A stretch of 13,027 nucleotides of DNA from Chloroflexota bacterium (lineage in GTDB: Bacteria; Chloroflexota; Dehalococcoidia; UBA3495): the NCBI GenBank assembly GCA_022576105.1, contig JACZRM010000022.1, forward strand, positions 1 through 13,027, written 5' to 3'. Position 1 is the stretch's first letter; each line of letters begins with the position of its first letter. The notes under the pieces were generated by a model. That model saw nothing but the letters and a program-made list of their open reading frames with translations. It did not search any database and was not told the origin of the DNA. Positions 1-6,864 of this stretch are shown here, in pieces. A program made the translations under genes and the position numbers.

Positions 1-346
1 TATATTTGCTTGGGGATTGTCGGGGCAATTGCTCGGTGGGTCGAATCGGTGGATTGAATCTGATGCGCTTTCAGTCGCTGGGACCAGGCTAGATATTAAA
101 CGGGGGACGACTAATCCAGTACTGGCGGAGGCATTGTACAAGAATTGTGGTTCGACAGGCCTGTCCTGAGCTTGCCGAAGGGCTCACCACGAGCGGAAAT
201 GAATCCGCGCACCCTGAGTCTGCCGAAGGGAGATTGTGCGCAAAGCTGGGGAAAGATTAGAGAGGGTCTAACAACCACCGGCGCCCTCAGTAAAATGATG
301 GGACCAATTTACCGGCGAGGCCAGTGGGGGAGATTGGGTATGTGGT
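1..346. other. Intergenic region with no convincing gene
   Basis: No confident gene is seen here. On the plus strand one frame is open from base 2 to a TGA at 167-169. It could be the last 55 codons of a gene entering from the left, but I recognise no family in it and its stop lies inside a repeat (see 151-230). The minus-strand zinc-ribbon gene ends at 347, and I see no clear hairpin terminator for it in this stretch. The other reading frames are interrupted early. Confidence 0.5.
151..230. repeat. Interspersed repeat with two near-identical 18-mers
   Basis: The stretch begins with TTCGACAGGCCTGTCCTGAG and carries two copies of an 18-base unit, CCTGAGCTTGCCGAAGGG at 165-182 and CCTGAGTCTGCCGAAGGG at 213-230, which differ at two adjacent bases. 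Between them lies GGCTCACCACGAGCGG. From memory, sequences of this type (TTCGACAGGCTCACCACGAGCGG) recur in many copies in genomes of uncultured Chloroflexi-like bacteria. The copy here looks composite. It is non-coding and its role is unknown. Copy number cannot be judged from this window. Confidence 0.55.
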
Positions 347-1048
347 TCAGCCGAGGAACAGCATCCGGCCGCAACTGCTGCACATTACGGTTTGCCGCCC
401 GGAGCGGACCCGTTGCAAATGCTGGCTGGGCAAAGACATGCGACAGGCCTGGCAAAGTCCGCGCTCTACCTTGGCCACCGCCGTACCGCCTTTACTGCGG
501 CGCAGGTTATTGTATTTAAGCACCTCAGACTGGTCCAGGGTTTTGGCCAACTGGCTGCGTTGGGCTACCAATTGTTCCTCTTCAGCAACTAACGACGTAA
601 CCTGTTCAGTCAGTTCGGCATGTCGTCGGTCCCAGGCTTCCTGCGATTCGGCCAACTCCGTTTCCAACGCCGCAATTCGATTCCGGCAATCTTCCGCCCG
701 AACCGAGAGTTCAAGCAACTGAATGGCTTTCTGGTCAACCTGGGCCTTCACGTTGCTCGCTTCAAGTTGCAGGCTGGCCAGGTCCCGGGGATTAGCCAAC
801 TCACCGCTGTAGAGTTGCTCCTCTAAGACCCCGGACCGTTGGGTGAGGGTCTCAGATTCCAACTGATACCCCCGGTGGGTGCTTTGAATTTCTTCCAGCT
901 TGGTACCCTCATCCTGAAGCGATTGTTCAATCTGCTCCAGGGCAAGTCTGGCGTTCAGTTCTTTTTTCGCCCCGGACTTCTGCTTTATAATGCCGTCTAG
1001 GGCCAGGTCAATCTCTTGCAAGCAAAACAGTTGTTTGATTATGGTCAT
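347..1048 (-). CDS. Coiled-coil protein with C-terminal C4 zinc ribbon (COG1579 type)
   Basis: This 233-residue protein has a long, charged helical region (about 5-175, rich in E, Q, L and K) that should form an antiparallel coiled coil. It ends in a zinc ribbon with CxxC pairs at C199/C202 and C223/C226. The segment around residues 80-97 (LYSGELANPRDLASLQLE) matches the conserved centre of the COG1579/CT398/HP0958 family as I know it. Known relatives in Helicobacter and Chlamydia are chaperones for RpoN, flagellar or secretion components. In bacteria without those systems the role is unknown, and nothing here points to a partner. I chose ATG 1048 because a strong promoter lies at 1095-1123; a longer reading from 1123 would begin inside its -35 box. 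It is transcribed divergently from sbcD. Confidence 0.85.
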   Translation of the reverse strand: MTIIKQLFCLQEIDLALDGIIKQKSGAKKELNARLALEQIEQSLQDEGTKLEEIQSTHRGYQLESETLTQRSGVLEEQLYSGELANPRDLASLQLEASNVKAQVDQKAIQLLELSVRAEDCRNRIAALETELAESQEAWDRRHAELTEQVTSLVAEEEQLVAQRSQLAKTLDQSEVLKYNNLRRSKGGTAVAKVERGLCQACRMSLPSQHLQRVRSGRQTVMCSSCGRMLFLG

Positions 1049-1094
1049 TGACGTAAACCTGTAAAGTTGTAGTGGCTGGGGCGCTGCTGTAACG

Positions 1095-1123
1095 ATTCTA
1101 GGTAGGTTGGGGGACATTGTCAA
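1095..1123 (-). promoter_or_regulatory. Sigma70-type promoter for the zinc-ribbon gene
   Basis: On the minus strand a perfect -35 box TTGACA (1123-1118) is followed after exactly 17 bases by TAGAAT (1100-1095), one mismatch from the consensus -10. Transcription would start near 1088, giving a leader of about 40 bases before the ATG at 1048. This is the best promoter match I found in the window, and it supports the shorter start of that gene. Confidence 0.7.
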
Positions 1124-1277
1124 CGTGACCCCAATTAGAAAACCTATTCTGGCGCCAGCACCTGATTTTTCAAGGCTGGCTGGTCCTCATGACCTCGATC
1201 CAGTTTTTGTATAGTGATTGCACCAAAACTTACCGATTGACTATCCGTTGCCAATTGACTACCGATGGGAGCGACTA

Positions 1278-2531
1278 ATGCGCATTCTGCACTTTTCCGA
1301 CCTGCACATTGGCGTAGAGAACTACGGACGCATCGACCCGGCCACCGGCCTCTCCACCCGGCTGGGGGATTTCCTGGCCTCGTTGGACCAGGTGGTGGAG
1401 TATGCCCTCAACGAAGATGTAGACCTGGTGCTGCTGGCCGGAGATACCTACAAGGGCCGCGACCCCTCCCAAACTCATCAGCGTGAGTTCGCCAGGCGAC
1501 TGCACACCCTGTCAGAGGCGGGGATTCCCACCTTCCTGCTAATCGGGAACCATGACTTGCCCAACGCAACCAGTCGGGCCACGGCAGTGGACATTTTCCC
1601 CACGCTGGCAGTGCCCAACATTTACGTCGGCGACAGCCTGCAAACTTACACGATAACCACTAAAAGCGGCCCTCTGCAAATTGTGGCGGTTCCCTGGCCC
1701 CGCCGGGGCGGCATTCTCAGCAGAGAAGATTCTCGGGGATTGTCCATCGATGAGGTGCGAGAGGAAATTGAAACTCGGATGACGGCGGCCATCGCCGATC
1801 GGGTCAGTAAGCTTGACCCCAACATCCCGGCCATACTAACCGCCCATGCCACCATCAGCGGAGCAACTACGGGCACCGAGCGGTCGATGATGCTGGGGCA
1901 AGACCACGTGCTGCTGGTCAGCGCGGTGCATCAACCGCAACTGGAATACGTGGCGCTGGGACACGTCCACAAGCACCAGGTGCTGCGGCAGGACCCCCCC
2001 ATGGTGGTCTACTCCGGCAGCCTGCAACGGGTGGACTTCAGCGAGGAGGCCGACCAGAAGGGATTTTGCGTGATCGAGCTGGACCCGACCGCGCCCCAAG
2101 GCCAACGGATGACCGACTTCCAGTTTCATCGAGTTGACGCCCGACCTTTCGTTACTGTGAACGTGAACATCGACAGCGGCGAGCTTGACCCCACCGATGC
2201 GGTGATCCGGGCCATTGCCCGGCAGGAGGTTGCCAACGCGGTAGTCCGGGTGCGCATCACTCTACCATCAGAATTGGATTCCCACCTGCGGGATGCGGAC
2301 ATCCGGCTGGCCCTGGAAGGCGCCCACTACATTGCCGCCATTAGCCGCGAGGTTGAGGGCACCCGCCGCACGCGCCTGGGCAGCGACGTGGCGGAGGGCC
2401 TCCAGCCCTTGCAGGCGGTGCGATTGTACTTGGAAAGTCGTGATATGGAGGCCGACCGCCAGGAGAAAATTCTGAGATACGCGGAAATTCTGGTGCAAGC
2501 CGAGGATGATCTGGCGTCGGAAGAAGGCTGA
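1278..2531 (+). CDS. sbcD: SbcD-like (Mre11-family) DNA exonuclease subunit
   Basis: This 417-residue calcineurin-like metallophosphoesterase is the nuclease subunit of the SbcCD complex, which with the ATPase SbcC opens and trims hairpins and blocked DNA ends. Metal-site motifs are in order: SDLHIG (D8, H10), AGDTYKG (D56), GNHD (N91, H92), TAH (H190) and GHVH (H229, H231). They are followed by the family signature YSGSLQRVDF at 245-254. The remaining ~150 residues are the capping and SbcC-binding part. Length is normal for SbcD. ATG 1278 is chosen because the protein then begins MRILHFSDLH, as in its relatives, with GGGAG at 1267-1271 six bases upstream; an upstream ATG at 1218 would add 20 atypical residues. 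No sbcC lies next to it: the downstream neighbour is on the opposite strand. Confidence 0.93.
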   Translation: MRILHFSDLHIGVENYGRIDPATGLSTRLGDFLASLDQVVEYALNEDVDLVLLAGDTYKGRDPSQTHQREFARRLHTLSEAGIPTFLLIGNHDLPNATSRATAVDIFPTLAVPNIYVGDSLQTYTITTKSGPLQIVAVPWPRRGGILSREDSRGLSIDEVREEIETRMTAAIADRVSKLDPNIPAILTAHATISGATTGTERSMMLGQDHVLLVSAVHQPQLEYVALGHVHKHQVLRQDPPMVVYSGSLQRVDFSEEADQKGFCVIELDPTAPQGQRMTDFQFHRVDARPFVTVNVNIDSGELDPTDAVIRAIARQEVANAVVRVRITLPSELDSHLRDADIRLALEGAHYIAAISREVEGTRRTRLGSDVAEGLQPLQAVRLYLESRDMEADRQEKILRYAEILVQAEDDLASEEG

Positions 2532-2538
2532 CCCGGGC

Positions 2539-2910
2539 CTAGCTGGACTGGACTCCCTGTAGTCTCAAGGACTCGGTGCCCTTCAAGTAGATGTTGACAA
2601 TCTCTTGTTGCGGCTTTTCGGTGTTGTACAGCACCATGATACGGATGCACTGGGGCAAACTGCCTGGGACTGGAATCTCCGTTGAACACATCAGCGCCGT
2701 GGTGTTCCAACCTAGCTGTCTCGCCGCCGCCGCCGGGAATGCGGCATTCAGATCGGGAGTCACCGTAAAATAGGCCGCCGCCACGTTTTCCTCCGTAAGC
2801 TGGTTGGCCTCAATAAGCTGGGAGAGCAGCTCCCGAGTGGCGGTATAAATCGCGGAATCGGTATTCTCTTCGGTAGTCGTGGCTCCCCTAATTCCCCGGC
2901 ACGCTAGCAT
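2539..2910 (-). CDS. aroH: Chorismate mutase, AroH (monofunctional) class
   Basis: This 123-residue protein should convert chorismate to prephenate, the committed step toward phenylalanine and tyrosine, in the cytoplasm. It aligns by eye over its whole length with Bacillus subtilis AroH, starting with RGIRGATT. The catalytic set is present: R8 (Bacillus Arg7), C75, E78, R90 in QCIRIMV, Y108 in IYLKG and R116. AroH-type mutases are trimers with active sites between subunits. Its ATG overlaps the trpA stop by one base (TGATG on the minus strand), so translation is probably coupled. Its own stop lies 7 bases from the convergent sbcD stop, with no terminator between them. Confidence 0.95.
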   Translation of the reverse strand: MLACRGIRGATTTEENTDSAIYTATRELLSQLIEANQLTEENVAAAYFTVTPDLNAAFPAAAARQLGWNTTALMCSTEIPVPGSLPQCIRIMVLYNTEKPQQEIVNIYLKGTESLRLQGVQSS

Positions 2911-3731
2911 CAGGCAATCCCTCCCGTGGTTGGAAACGGCACCCCGGCCAGTTCCGAGACCAGTTGGCTGGCTCTGGACACCAATTGGTCTCGGGGCGAT
3001 TCTAGCATCACCTGCACCAGGACGCTACCCACCACCGCCGCCTCGGCTTCGCGGCAAACCTCCACAACGTGTTCCCGCCGAGAAATGCCAAACCCCACTG
3101 CCAGCGGCAAATGGGTGTGGGCGCGTACCTTGCGCAGGAGTTCGTAGCCGCGCTCAGATACCTGGTCTCTGGCTCCAGTCACCCCGGTCAGGCTGATGCA
3201 ATAGACAAATCCGCCGGCGTTGGAAACCGCCGCTTTGATGCTGGCGTCGGTGCTGGTAGGCGCCAACAGCGGGATTATGTGGATGCCCAATGGTGCACAG
3301 ACATTGGCCAGGGGTGCAACTTCTTCATGGGGCAAATCCACCACGATGACGCCGTCCACGCCTACGCGCTGACATTCCTGGGCAAACCTGGCCTGACCGT
3401 AGCTGTAGATGGGATTGTAGTATCCCATTAGGATCAGCGGCGTATCGGGCACCTGTTCTCTGAGGTCAGACACCAGATCGATGCAGTCCTGCAGAGTAAC
3501 TCCCTGCTGCAGGGCCCGGAAGCTGGACTCCTGGATGACCGGGCCTTCGGCCAGCGGGTCGCTGAAAGGCACACCCAGTTCCACCGCGTCGGCTCCGGCG
3601 GCGACCAGCGCCGGGACCAACTCTCTGGTCGCCTCCAGGTCTGGGAACCCGGCGGTCAAGAAAAGGATGAGTCCGGTCCGTCCTTCATTCTTGATCGCCG
3701 CAAATTTTTCCGCTATCCGGTCTCTGGTCAT
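2910..3731 (-). CDS. trpA: Tryptophan synthase alpha subunit
   Basis: This 273-residue TIM-barrel protein should cleave indole-3-glycerol phosphate to indole and glyceraldehyde 3-phosphate and pass indole to TrpB. Family motifs are clear: LFLTAGFPD (23-31), ELGVPFSDPLAEGPVIQ (51-67), GYYNPI, VDLPHEE, LLAPTST, SLTGVTG and GFGIS near the phosphate site. The catalytic glutamate is E51 (Glu49 of E. coli). The residue aligned with catalytic Asp60 is E62, read as GAA: the usual LADGP is LAEGP here. The ATG at 3731 has GGGA a few bases upstream. There is no trpB, trpC or other trp gene next to it; upstream on the same strand is a membrane protease, downstream aroH overlaps. The D60E change should lower or retune activity unless it is normal in this lineage. 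Confidence 0.96.
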   Translation of the reverse strand: MTRDRIAEKFAAIKNEGRTGLILFLTAGFPDLEATRELVPALVAAGADAVELGVPFSDPLAEGPVIQESSFRALQQGVTLQDCIDLVSDLREQVPDTPLILMGYYNPIYSYGQARFAQECQRVGVDGVIVVDLPHEEVAPLANVCAPLGIHIIPLLAPTSTDASIKAAVSNAGGFVYCISLTGVTGARDQVSERGYELLRKVRAHTHLPLAVGFGISRREHVVEVCREAEAAVVGSVLVQVMLESPRDQLVSRASQLVSELAGVPFPTTGGIA

Positions 3732-3891
3732 TTTTCCCGGTGGCCTGGTCTCTTGATAATCTGGGCTTTTGGTGATCTGGCCGGGTTACTCGATCAGGCC
3801 TACACCCACCGAGCCGGCCAGGTCAGCCAAAACATGAATCGTCACGACGCCATCGCCGCCCGCCCAATTTATATCAGCAGGCGCCAATTGT

Positions 3892-4695
3892 CTAGAATCC
3901 AGCAATGGTGACCAGCAAGGCCACCGAGTTTTGGCCGGCGTGCGCGGCAATACTGGGCCAGACTGAACCGGTTTGGCGGTACAGCCAGGCCAACAGCAGC
4001 CCGGTGATAAATATGGGTATCATCACGCCAGGGGCCAGGTGGAACACGCTGAAAATCAGCGCGCTGGCGATCATGGCCCGAGTGACGCCCAATCGTGGCG
4101 TCAACCCGGCGAAAATGAAACCCCTAAAAAATATCTCTTCGGTTATCGGTGTCCACAGCGCCAGGGCAATAAAAGTCAATACCGCCCCGCTGCCAGGGAA
4201 AACTATCCCTTGAGGAATATCAGGCGGCATCAATATATCGATGCCGATGGACGTGACGATGACGGAATAGAGAGCAGTTGCGCCCAGGCTGGTCAGCAAC
4301 ACACCGCAGATCAGCAGCAGGATTCGGGGGCTAAATATCTCCGTTCGGGTAAGACCCAAAGCCGACAGACCGGCGCGGTAGGGCAGCAACCCGGCCAGAC
4401 CGACTGCCGCCAGAATGACCAGCCCCAGGACCATACTGGTCAAAAATGCCAGCATGGCTGGGCGCTCGAAGGATACCGACCAAACAATTAGCGAAACTGC
4501 CACTATCGCCGCCGCCGCAACGATGACGACGCTGATACTGACCTGTCGGCCCCGCCATGGCACTTGGGCCGGGCCTTGGGGCGGCCCCAACTGGAACCAC
4601 CGTGGACGCGCCTCTGGAATTCTGATGGAACTGCCGCACTGCCCGCAAAAATTTCCGCTAAAGGATGATTGATAGCCGCAATTGGTGCATTTCAA
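3892..4695 (-). CDS. CPBP-family intramembrane metalloprotease with N-terminal zinc ribbon
   Basis: This 267-residue protein begins with a short zinc ribbon (C3/C6 and C17/C20), then a proline-rich linker (about 28-48), then about seven hydrophobic segments (roughly 53-73, 81-104, 124-152, 170-183, 205-222, 224-239, 245-265). The C-terminal half holds the CPBP/ABI-type motifs: EEIFFRG (186-192, the EExxxR motif), FxxxH ending at H219, and HxxxN at H252/N256. These are the metal and catalytic residues of Rce1/CPBP proteases. The substrate is unknown; bacterial members act in bacteriocin immunity or membrane-protein processing. The start is TTG at 4695, the only start that keeps the first CxxC. 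It lies upstream of trpA with a 160-base gap, so co-transcription is possible but unproven. Confidence 0.88.
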   Translation of the reverse strand: MKCTNCGYQSSFSGNFCGQCGSSIRIPEARPRWFQLGPPQGPAQVPWRGRQVSISVVIVAAAAIVAVSLIVWSVSFERPAMLAFLTSMVLGLVILAAVGLAGLLPYRAGLSALGLTRTEIFSPRILLLICGVLLTSLGATALYSVIVTSIGIDILMPPDIPQGIVFPGSGAVLTFIALALWTPITEEIFFRGFIFAGLTPRLGVTRAMIASALIFSVFHLAPGVMIPIFITGLLLAWLYRQTGSVWPSIAAHAGQNSVALLVTIAGF

Positions 4696-4783
4696 ATAGC
4701 TAAAGCTCCGGTCAAACAGCCCGGTTCCAGATTACCGAACTCACTTCCGCAAGATGTCAGGCAATACTGGCCCTATTGCAGCG

Positions 4784-4792
4784 AGTATATCA
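4784..4792 (-). promoter_or_regulatory. Possible extended -10 promoter for the CPBP protease gene
   Basis: On the minus strand TGATATACT gives a TG-N-TATACT extended -10 element, about 80 bases before the TTG at 4695. The -35 position (TTCGGG at 17-base spacing) is a poor match, which extended -10 promoters tolerate. The call rests on this motif alone. Confidence 0.35.
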
Positions 4793-4857
4793 GCAATCGA
4801 CCCATTCCCGAATCCAGACTCTGCCGCAATTCAAACAGCACTAATCACCGGCAACGG

Positions 4858-4979
4858 GGCGATCGCATCTGAGAGCCGCTTCGCCGTCATTGCGAGCGAA
4901 AGCGAAGCAATCTCAAGGGGACGTCGTCGCTGACTCTCCTCGCCAAGACCCCGCGCAAGCCATGTGAGATGCGATTGCC
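4858..4979. repeat. MITE-like interspersed element with imperfect terminal inverted repeats
   Basis: A 13-base end, GGCGATCGCATCT at 4858-4870, is repeated inverted at 4967-4979 (AGATGCGATTGCC) with one mismatch. Inside, at 4885-4914, is a CGTCATTGCGAGCGAAAGCG-type sequence continuing to AAGCAATCTC. From memory this is a widespread interspersed repeat in uncultured and Chloroflexi genomes, usually part of a folding element. The ~122-base size and inverted ends resemble a miniature non-autonomous element; no flanking target duplication is obvious. Confidence 0.5.
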
Positions 4980-5047
4980 AGGCCACCGGCACCCACGCGG
5001 TTGCCAGATACCGCAACCTGGGTAATAATGGCGGCAAAATAAAGATT

Positions 5048-5091
5048 CCGCTGGAGCCGGTTAATCCAGCAGCGTGGAACGCTTCCAGCGG
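5048..5091 (+). promoter_or_regulatory. Inverted-repeat leader before the GatC-like gene
   Basis: CCGCTGGA at 5048-5055 pairs perfectly with TCCAGCGG at 5084-5091. The same segments can instead form two smaller stems: CTGGA (5051-5055) with TCCAG (5065-5069), and TGGAA (5075-5079) with TTCCA (5083-5087) around a CGC loop. The structure ends 12 bases before AGGAG (5103-5107). It could influence translation or be a remnant of the neighbouring repeat. There is no U-run, so it does not look like a terminator. Confidence 0.35.
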
Positions 5092-5113
5092 ATAACTACC
5101 TCAGGAGACCACC

Positions 5114-5347
5114 ATGTCCACCAAAAACCCATTGACCCGTGAGGCGTTTATCTATCTGGCCGGTCAAGCGGGGCTGGACACGTCGGGCCCTCACCTGGAG
5201 GAACTCTTTCCCTACGTTCAAAGCGTTCTGGCCAGCCTTGAATCGCTCCAAGAAATCGACGTAGCCGGGACTGAGCCCGATATGGCCTTCATTCCACTGC
5301 CACAATTGCCGCCAATCCCCCAGCAATCATCTACTGAGCAGCACTGA
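5114..5347 (+). CDS. GatC-like small amidotransferase/amidase-partner subunit
   Basis: This 77-residue protein resembles GatC: a helical region (about 22-46), then EIDVAGTEPDMAF (47-59), which corresponds to the V/I-D-T-x-G-V-E-P motif of GatC, then a proline-rich tail. GatC holds GatA and GatB together in the tRNA-dependent amidotransferase. Short GatC-like proteins also partner single amidases, as AtzG does with AtzE. The amidase starts two bases after this stop (TGA, one base, ATG), so a complex is likely. AGGAG at 5103-5107 lies six bases before the ATG. The usual N-terminal helix motif of GatC is weak here, and no gatB is in the window, so a free-standing amidase partner is more likely than a true GatC. 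Confidence 0.7.
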   Translation: MSTKNPLTREAFIYLAGQAGLDTSGPHLEELFPYVQSVLASLESLQEIDVAGTEPDMAFIPLPQLPPIPQQSSTEQH

Positions 5348-5348
5348 T

Positions 5349-6761
5349 ATGGATTCACTAGAGCTTTGCTACCTGAGCGCCGGGGACTTGTCCCGGTTGA
5401 TCAAGACCAGGGAAGTATCTCCGGTCGAGGTGGTGGATGCCCATTTGGAGCGCATCGGCAACACCGACGGGGTGCTGAATTCCTTTATTACTCTACTGCC
5501 AGAGCAGGCCAAGACCGCCGCCCGCCGGGCCGAGAACGAAATCCAGGGCGGCAATTATCGCGGGCCTCTGCACGGCGTTCCGGTTGGGCTGAAGGACCTG
5601 TTCAATACCGCCGGAATTCGCACCACATCGGGGTCACGCATTTTTGATAGCTTCGTGCCGGACCAGGACTGTACCGTCGCCGCCAGGTTTCTTCGAGCCG
5701 GAGCGATTCTGTTGGGCAAACTAAACATGCATCCCTTTGCCTACGGGCCCACCGGAGAGAACGAAGACTACGGCCACATGCACAACCCCTGGAATCCAGA
5801 GCTGATTACCGGCGGCTCCAGCGGAGGTTCCGGTTCCGCCACCGCGGCCGGTCAGTGCACCATCACCATGGGCAGCGACACTGGAGGATCGGTGCGCATA
5901 CCGGCGGCCCTATGCGGGATAGTCGGCCTGAAGCCAACCTACGGCCTGGTGAGCCGCCACGGTCTAACGCCGTTGTCCTGGAGCTTGGACCACCCCGGGC
6001 CGATGGTCAGGTCGGTGGAAGACGCAGCCCTGGCCCTGAACGCCATCGCCGGCCATGACCCAAATGATGTCGCGTCGGCGCAGGTCAGCGTACCGGATTA
6101 CACATCGGCCCTCACCGGCGACGTGCAGGGCCTGCGGATTGGGATACCCAGGGAATACCTGCAAGCGCCCCTGGACCCAGAGGTGTCACAAGCATTCCAG
6201 CAGGCTATTGGCGTATTGGAGGAGATGGGCGCGAACGTCACCGAAGTAGACTTCCCCATGTTCCAACACGCCCAGGCCATCTCGGGAGCGATCCTCATGG
6301 CCGAGGCCTCAGCCTGCCATCGAGACCTGCTGGCCGCCAACGCCGACCAACTTTACCCGCCGGTGCGCCTACGTCTAGAAGCCGGTCTTTTCATCACCTC
6401 CGCCGATTACCTGAAAGCCCAGCAGGCCAGGTCGTTATTCAACCGAGAAGTCCGGCAACTATTGGAGGAGGTTGACCTGTTGGCCGGTCCCACCGAGCCG
6501 GTAACGGCTCCCAGGATTCTGGCCAGCGAGGTTCAGGCCGGGGAGCAGAAAATTGGCACGACCGCGGCGTTGACCCAGTTCACGCGACCGTATAACATCA
6601 CCGGTTCTCCCGCCATTTCCATCCCCTGCGGTTTTTCCCAGGCGGGACTACCCATTGGCCTGCAACTGGCGGGGAAGCCCTTCGACGAAATTACTGTTCT
6701 GCGGGCGGCCCATGCCTACGAACAAGCTACCGACTGGCACCGGCGCAGACCGCAAATTTAA
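5349..6761 (+). CDS. Amidase-signature-family amidase (GatA/AtzE-like)
   Basis: This 470-residue enzyme of the amidase-signature family hydrolyses an amide or transfers its ammonia by a Ser-cisSer-Lys triad. K82 lies in GVPVGLKDLF, S157 in GGSSGGSGS and the nucleophile S181 in GSDTGGSVRIPA; the spacings of 75 and 24 residues equal those of GatA. GLKPTYGLVSRHGL and SLDHPGPMVRSVEDAALALNAIAGHDP follow. It is close to GatA in the core but slightly shorter, and has LTPLSWSLDHPGPM where GatA usually reads like VAFASSLDQIGP; in my experience this marks general amidases. Its substrate cannot be told from sequence. It follows the GatC-like gene by one base, with which it probably forms a heteromeric enzyme, and ends at a strong terminator. 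Confidence 0.88.
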   Translation: MDSLELCYLSAGDLSRLIKTREVSPVEVVDAHLERIGNTDGVLNSFITLLPEQAKTAARRAENEIQGGNYRGPLHGVPVGLKDLFNTAGIRTTSGSRIFDSFVPDQDCTVAARFLRAGAILLGKLNMHPFAYGPTGENEDYGHMHNPWNPELITGGSSGGSGSATAAGQCTITMGSDTGGSVRIPAALCGIVGLKPTYGLVSRHGLTPLSWSLDHPGPMVRSVEDAALALNAIAGHDPNDVASAQVSVPDYTSALTGDVQGLRIGIPREYLQAPLDPEVSQAFQQAIGVLEEMGANVTEVDFPMFQHAQAISGAILMAEASACHRDLLAANADQLYPPVRLRLEAGLFITSADYLKAQQARSLFNREVRQLLEEVDLLAGPTEPVTAPRILASEVQAGEQKIGTTAALTQFTRPYNITGSPAISIPCGFSQAGLPIGLQLAGKPFDEITVLRAAHAYEQATDWHRRRPQI

Positions 6762-6784
6762 ACGGACAGCCAAGCTGCATTCAG

Positions 6785-6832
6785 GCAATCAATAAAAGAC
6801 CCTCCTTAGGCGGAGGGACTTTTATTGATTGC
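6785..6832. terminator. Bidirectional hairpin terminator
   Basis: A 21-base arm (6785-6805) pairs with 6812-6832 around the loop TTAGGC, with a single A-A mismatch. The core is CCCTCC/GGAGGG flanked by AATAAAAG and CTTTTATT, so both strands give a GC stem followed by a U-rich run. It lies 23 bases after the amidase stop and 32 bases after the stop of the convergent 100-residue gene, and should end both transcripts. Confidence 0.85.
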
Positions 6833-6864
6833 AATCTACGGCTAACCAGCGGTTTTTTATCAGC

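Larger units (their letters stand above)
4696..5113. other. 418-base intergenic region between divergent genes
   Basis: No gene is seen. The region separates the minus-strand protease from the plus-strand GatC-like gene. It holds an extended -10 for the protease (4784-4792), a repeat element bounded by imperfect inverted ends (4858-4979), and an inverted-repeat leader just ahead of the gatC-like ribosome binding site (5048-5091). The short frames running through the repeat look like translations of the repeat itself. Confidence 0.6.

Noticed and set aside
1..169. Open frame entering from the left edge
   Set aside because: Only 55 codons with no recognisable motif, ending inside a repeat; it is noted but not called as a gene.
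1218..1277. Upstream start of sbcD adding 20 residues
   Set aside because: The extra residues come from a short near-repeat (ATTGACTATCCG and ATTGACTACCGA) and are absent from the family; GGGAG supports ATG 1278.
4831..5037. 68-codon minus-strand frame in the intergenic region
   Set aside because: It is a translation of the GTCATTGCGAGCG repeat (reading EIASLSLAMT), a usual false gene of this element.
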